Under the pieces are notes generated by a model. It was not told where the DNA came from, searched no databases, and was given only the letters and a program-made list of their open reading frames with translations. Both the position numbers and the translations under genes were made by a program. A stretch of DNA of 64,000 nt from Pseudomonas sp. MWU13-2105 (GTDB lineage: Bacteria; Pseudomonadota; Gammaproteobacteria; Pseudomonadales; Pseudomonadaceae). The stretch's first letter is position 1; every line of letters begins with the position of its first letter. This document shows, one piece after another, positions 61,543-64,000 of this stretch. Where the stretch lies: NCBI RefSeq assembly GCF_023242315.1, contig NZ_JALLIY010000008.1:1-64000 (forward strand), written 5' to 3'.

Positions 61543-62184
61543 ATGAGCGATGCGAGGGTGGTGACGCAAGACCGGCGTGGGATCGCCCTGAAGGGCGCGG
61601 CACTTCTGGGCTGGATGACATTGGGTATCCAGTTCTACCAGAACTGCCAGGCCGCGGGGAGCCTGTTGGGTGGCCTGGATGTCTTCTTCAGTTATTTCAC
61701 GGTGCTGAGCAATATCCTGGAGGCACTGGTGCTGAGCTGCGCGGTGACATCAGGGGATTCGGCGGCGCGGCGTTTCTTTCTCCTGCCCTCGGTTCAGGGC
61801 GGCGCGGTGGTCAGCGTTGTGCTGGTCGCGGTGGTGTACAACCTGTTGTTGCGTGTTCCATGGAGCGCCCAGGAATTCCAGTGGGTACCCGATGAGTTGA
61901 TGCACGACGTGATGCCCGTGCTGTTTTTGTTCTACTGGTGGTTCTATGTGACCAAGGGGCTTTTGCAGTGGCGGTATGTGCGGCCCTGGGTGATTTATCT
62001 GCTGGTCTACTTCCTTTGCATCCTGGTGCGCGGACGTCTGATCGATGCCTACCCTTATTCCTTCATCGAAGTGGACACGCTCGGTTATCCCCAGGTGCTT
62101 ATCAATGCCGGGGCGGTGCTGCTGGGATTCGTGCTGGTGTCACTGGCACTGATTGCCGTGGATCGCTGGCGCGCCCGGCGCTGA
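61543..62184 (+). CDS. Pr6Pr-type six-helix membrane protein, paralogue 1
   Basis: A 213-residue integral membrane protein with six predicted helices. Conserved features shared by the three paralogues are FFSYFTVLSN, TSGDSAARRFF, DELMHDVMPVLFLFYWWF, a YPYSF-IEVD segment and LGYPQVLIN. These resemble the Pr6Pr/FAR-17a-like family; biochemical role unknown. It has a positively charged C-terminus (DRWRARR), probably cytoplasmic. It is preceded by the 18-bp palindrome. Confidence 0.82.
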   Translation: MSDARVVTQDRRGIALKGAALLGWMTLGIQFYQNCQAAGSLLGGLDVFFSYFTVLSNILEALVLSCAVTSGDSAARRFFLLPSVQGGAVVSVVLVAVVYNLLLRVPWSAQEFQWVPDELMHDVMPVLFLFYWWFYVTKGLLQWRYVRPWVIYLLVYFLCILVRGRLIDAYPYSFIEVDTLGYPQVLINAGAVLLGFVLVSLALIAVDRWRARR

Positions 62185-62203
62185 CCGGCTGCCGTTGGTC
62201 AGG

Positions 62204-62221
62204 ACTGTCATTTCTGACAGT
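62204..62221 (+). promoter_or_regulatory. 18-bp perfect palindrome upstream of the second Pr6Pr gene
   Basis: Identical to the palindrome at 61407, with the flanks GTCAGG and AGAG also conserved, about 130 bases before the start of paralogue 2. Confidence 0.6.
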
Positions 62222-62333
62222 AGAGTCTTGTCCCACGTTCTTCTAGGGTTCTGCTCAACAGACACCCTGTTCATGAGTACCCAATCGATTGGGGCTTTGC
62301 CGTCGCAGGTGCCGCGTAGCCAGGAGCCAGGTC

Positions 62334-62987
62334 ATGAGCGACGAGATGGTGTTGACGCAAAGCGGGGGTGGGATTGCCGTGAAACTCGCGGCAGTGCTGG
62401 GATGGTTTGCCTTGATCCTCCAGCTTTATCTGATCCTGACATCGCGCTGGCAGGCCGGGAAAAGCTTGCTGGGTGGGGTGGATATCTTTTTCAGCTATTT
62501 CACGGTGCTGACCAATACCCTCGTGGCGCTGGTGCTGACCTGTGCGGCGACGTCGGGGGATTCGGCGTTGCGGCGTTTCTTTCTCAAACCTTCGGTCCAG
62601 GGCGGTGTAGCCGCCGCCATTGTGCTGGTCGGGCTGGCGTACAGCCTGCTGCTGCGCAATACCTGGAACCCCCAGGGCCTGCAGTGGGTGGCCGATGAAT
62701 TGCTGCACGACGTGATGCCGGTGCTGTTTGTGATCTATTGGTGGTTCTGCGTGCCCAAGGGCACCCTGCACTGGAGCAATGTGTGGCCATGGCTGCTCTA
62801 TCCGCTGGTCTATTTCATCTACGCCCTGGTGCGTGGCTACTTTGTCGGCTCCTATCCCTACCCCTTTATCGAAGTGGACCAGTTGGGTTATCCACAGGTG
62901 TTTATCAATGCACTGATGGTACTGGTGGCCTTTGTGGTCATATCACTGGTGCTGATTGCGCTGGATCGGTGGCGCGGCAAGCGCTGA
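62334..62987 (+). CDS. Pr6Pr-type six-helix membrane protein, paralogue 2
   Basis: A 217-residue membrane protein closely similar to paralogue 1: [58 protein letters not shown]. The start ATG 62334 matches the MSDEM/MSDAR start of its sister and follows CCAGG. An in-frame ATG at 62289 would add residues without counterpart. Evidently a tandem gene duplication including the promoter. Confidence 0.82.
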   Translation: MSDEMVLTQSGGGIAVKLAAVLGWFALILQLYLILTSRWQAGKSLLGGVDIFFSYFTVLTNTLVALVLTCAATSGDSALRRFFLKPSVQGGVAAAIVLVGLAYSLLLRNTWNPQGLQWVADELLHDVMPVLFVIYWWFCVPKGTLHWSNVWPWLLYPLVYFIYALVRGYFVGSYPYPFIEVDQLGYPQVFINALMVLVAFVVISLVLIALDRWRGKR

Positions 62988-63142
62988 GCGAATGGTCATG
63001 TGGTGCATGCGCACAATTGTCAGAGTGGTCTTACACTCATTCCAGACATTGGACGCTTTGTTGTGGCCCACAGCTCTTCCCCCGGGCCCAAGGCTCGGCT
63101 AAGGTGCGCGGCTTCTTCCATTTCCTGACCTGAAGGCCTGGC

Positions 63143-63373
63143 ATGACGGCATCGAACAACAACCCTTTGCATGGCGTGACCCTGGAGCAGATCCTCAATG
63201 CCCTGGTGGCCCATTACGAATGGGAAGGGTTGGCGCAACGCATCGATATCCGTTGCTTCAAGAGTGACCCGAGCATCAAGTCGAGCCTGACCTTCCTGCG
63301 CAAGACACCATGGGCGCGGGAGAAGGTCGAGGCCCTCTATATCAAGCTGGCGCGTACCAAGCGCGAGCTGTGA
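63143..63373 (+). CDS. VF530-type small DNA-binding protein (DUF2132)
   Basis: A 76-residue basic protein: [34 protein letters not shown], then [20 protein letters not shown]. The sequence matches the VF530/DUF2132 family, small proteins with a DNA-binding fold known from structural genomics. Its stop overlaps the GTG start of the third Pr6Pr paralogue (GTGA), so the two are translationally coupled. Confidence 0.88.
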   Translation: MTASNNNPLHGVTLEQILNALVAHYEWEGLAQRIDIRCFKSDPSIKSSLTFLRKTPWAREKVEALYIKLARTKREL

Positions 63374-64000
63374 GCGCGGGACGCGCAGCGGTGCACGGTA
63401 CGGCGGCGAGTTCGGGCGGCTGGCGTCGGTCCCTGTTGCTGGGGGCGGCGTCGCTAGGCTGGGGCGGGCTGGCGATCCAGCTTTATCTGTTGCTGATTTT
63501 TCGCTGGCAGGTGGAGGCCAGCCTGATCGGCGGGTTGGTGACCTTCTTCAGTTTTTTCACCGTGCTGACCAATACCCTGGCGGCGACAGTGCTGACCTGC
63601 GCGGTGACCTCGCGGGACTCGGCGGGCAGGCGCTGGTTGCTCAAACCGGCGGTGCAGACCGGCGTGACGGCGAGCATCGTGGTGGTCGGGTTGGCCTACA
63701 ACCTGCTACTGCGCCATCTGTGGCATCCCCAAGGGTTTCAATGGTTGGCCGATGAATTACTGCATGACGCGATGCCGCTGCTGTTCGTGGTCTATTGGTG
63801 GTGTTGCGTGAAGAAGGGCACCTTGCGGCTGTGGGATGGGTTGCCCTGGGCGATCTACCCCGTGGTCTATTTCGCCTATGTGCTGTTGCGCGGACATTTG
63901 ATCGGGGTGTACCCGTATCCCTTTTTCGATGTGGACAAGCTGGGTTATCCACAGGTGTTTATCAATGCCGGGCAGATTTTGCTGGGGTTTATGTTGGTGT
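63370..64000 (+). CDS. Pr6Pr-type six-helix membrane protein, paralogue 3 (cut by window end)
   Basis: Open from GTG 63370 to the window end without a stop, 210 residues visible. The motifs match the two paralogues upstream: [63 protein letters not shown]. The N-terminus is longer and Ala/Gly rich. GTG overlaps the VF530 stop; no other start gives the first helix. Confidence 0.8.
   Translation, partial: MSAGRAAVHGTAASSGGWRRSLLLGAASLGWGGLAIQLYLLLIFRWQVEASLIGGLVTFFSFFTVLTNTLAATVLTCAVTSRDSAGRRWLLKPAVQTGVTASIVVVGLAYNLLLRHLWHPQGFQWLADELLHDAMPLLFVVYWWCCVKKGTLRLWDGLPWAIYPVVYFAYVLLRGHLIGVYPYPFFDVDKLGYPQVFINAGQILLGFMLV

Noticed and set aside
61088-61546. 152-codon ORF upstream of the first Pr6Pr gene
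   Set aside because: It runs through REP elements and the duplicated control region; no protein-like pattern is visible.

Overview
The window is chromosomal DNA from a Pseudomonas of the fluorescens group. This rests on gene content and order: queA-tgt-yajC-secD-secF, suhB/trmJ/cysE, the complete isc operon followed by ndk, rlmN, pilW, rodZ, ispG, hisS, yfgM, bamB and der, then xseA and guaB-guaA. The body has GC-rich third-position codon use and many Pseudomonas-type REP/REPIN hairpins. These are assignments from recognition of protein families; no database search was run.

Layout. (1) 1-1963: an AT-rich accessory segment holding a ParA-like ATPase and a SIR2-domain protein that overlap by ATGA. 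It lies on the 3' side of a tRNA-Leu gene and looks like a horizontally acquired, possibly anti-phage, module. The 5' end of the ATPase gene is out of frame at a run of eight A. (2) 2564-9315: a small DUF3077-like gene, tRNA-Leu(CAA), queuosine synthesis (queA, tgt), Sec translocon accessory genes and a glycine-zipper protein. (3) 9386-27176: housekeeping core, namely suhB, trmJ, cysE, the IscR-controlled Fe-S assembly operon, ndk, rlmN, a type IV pilus lipoprotein, rodZ, the isoprenoid Fe-S enzyme ispG, hisS, yfgM, bamB and der. An unusual hairpin-rich spacer separates bamB and der. (4) 27289-33681: a methionine-type aminotransferase with an omega-amidase, leuA with a 25-codon leader ORF, an M23 peptidase and xseA. 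(5) 33869-40549: a LysR/TauE pair, a zinc-ribbon protein, guaB-guaA, and a two-gene unit whose first gene (HicA-like) is broken by a 5-bp tandem duplication.

(6) 40569-48891: a complete trehalose PTS locus. It comprises the repressor TreR, a divergent double operator, the IIBC transporter, trehalose-6-phosphate hydrolase, a LamB-type porin, an EIIA-HPr-EI fusion that supplies all the soluble phosphotransfer steps, and a stand-alone IIB-like protein with no cysteine. (7) 48980-56468: a CumA-like multicopper oxidase, tadA, cmoB-cmoA, a YhhN lysoplasmalogenase-like protein, a chagasin-like inhibitor and the AsrA-type second Lon protease, the last with a good sigma-32 promoter. (8) 56750-61086: four tightly overlapping genes that look like a sensory operon: a periplasmic type-1-copper-like protein, a membrane GGDEF/EAL protein with a degenerate GGDEF motif, a DUF3034 barrel protein and a truncated-globin lipoprotein. 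(9) 61543-64000: three paralogous six-helix membrane proteins of the Pr6Pr type, the third cut by the window end, with a VF530-type DNA-binding protein between the second and third. An identical palindrome stands in front of the first two.

The strongest candidates for something new are the ParA-SIR2 pair, the copper/c-di-GMP/globin operon, the repeated Pr6Pr family with its shared palindrome, the cysteine-less IIB protein and the leuA leader ORF.
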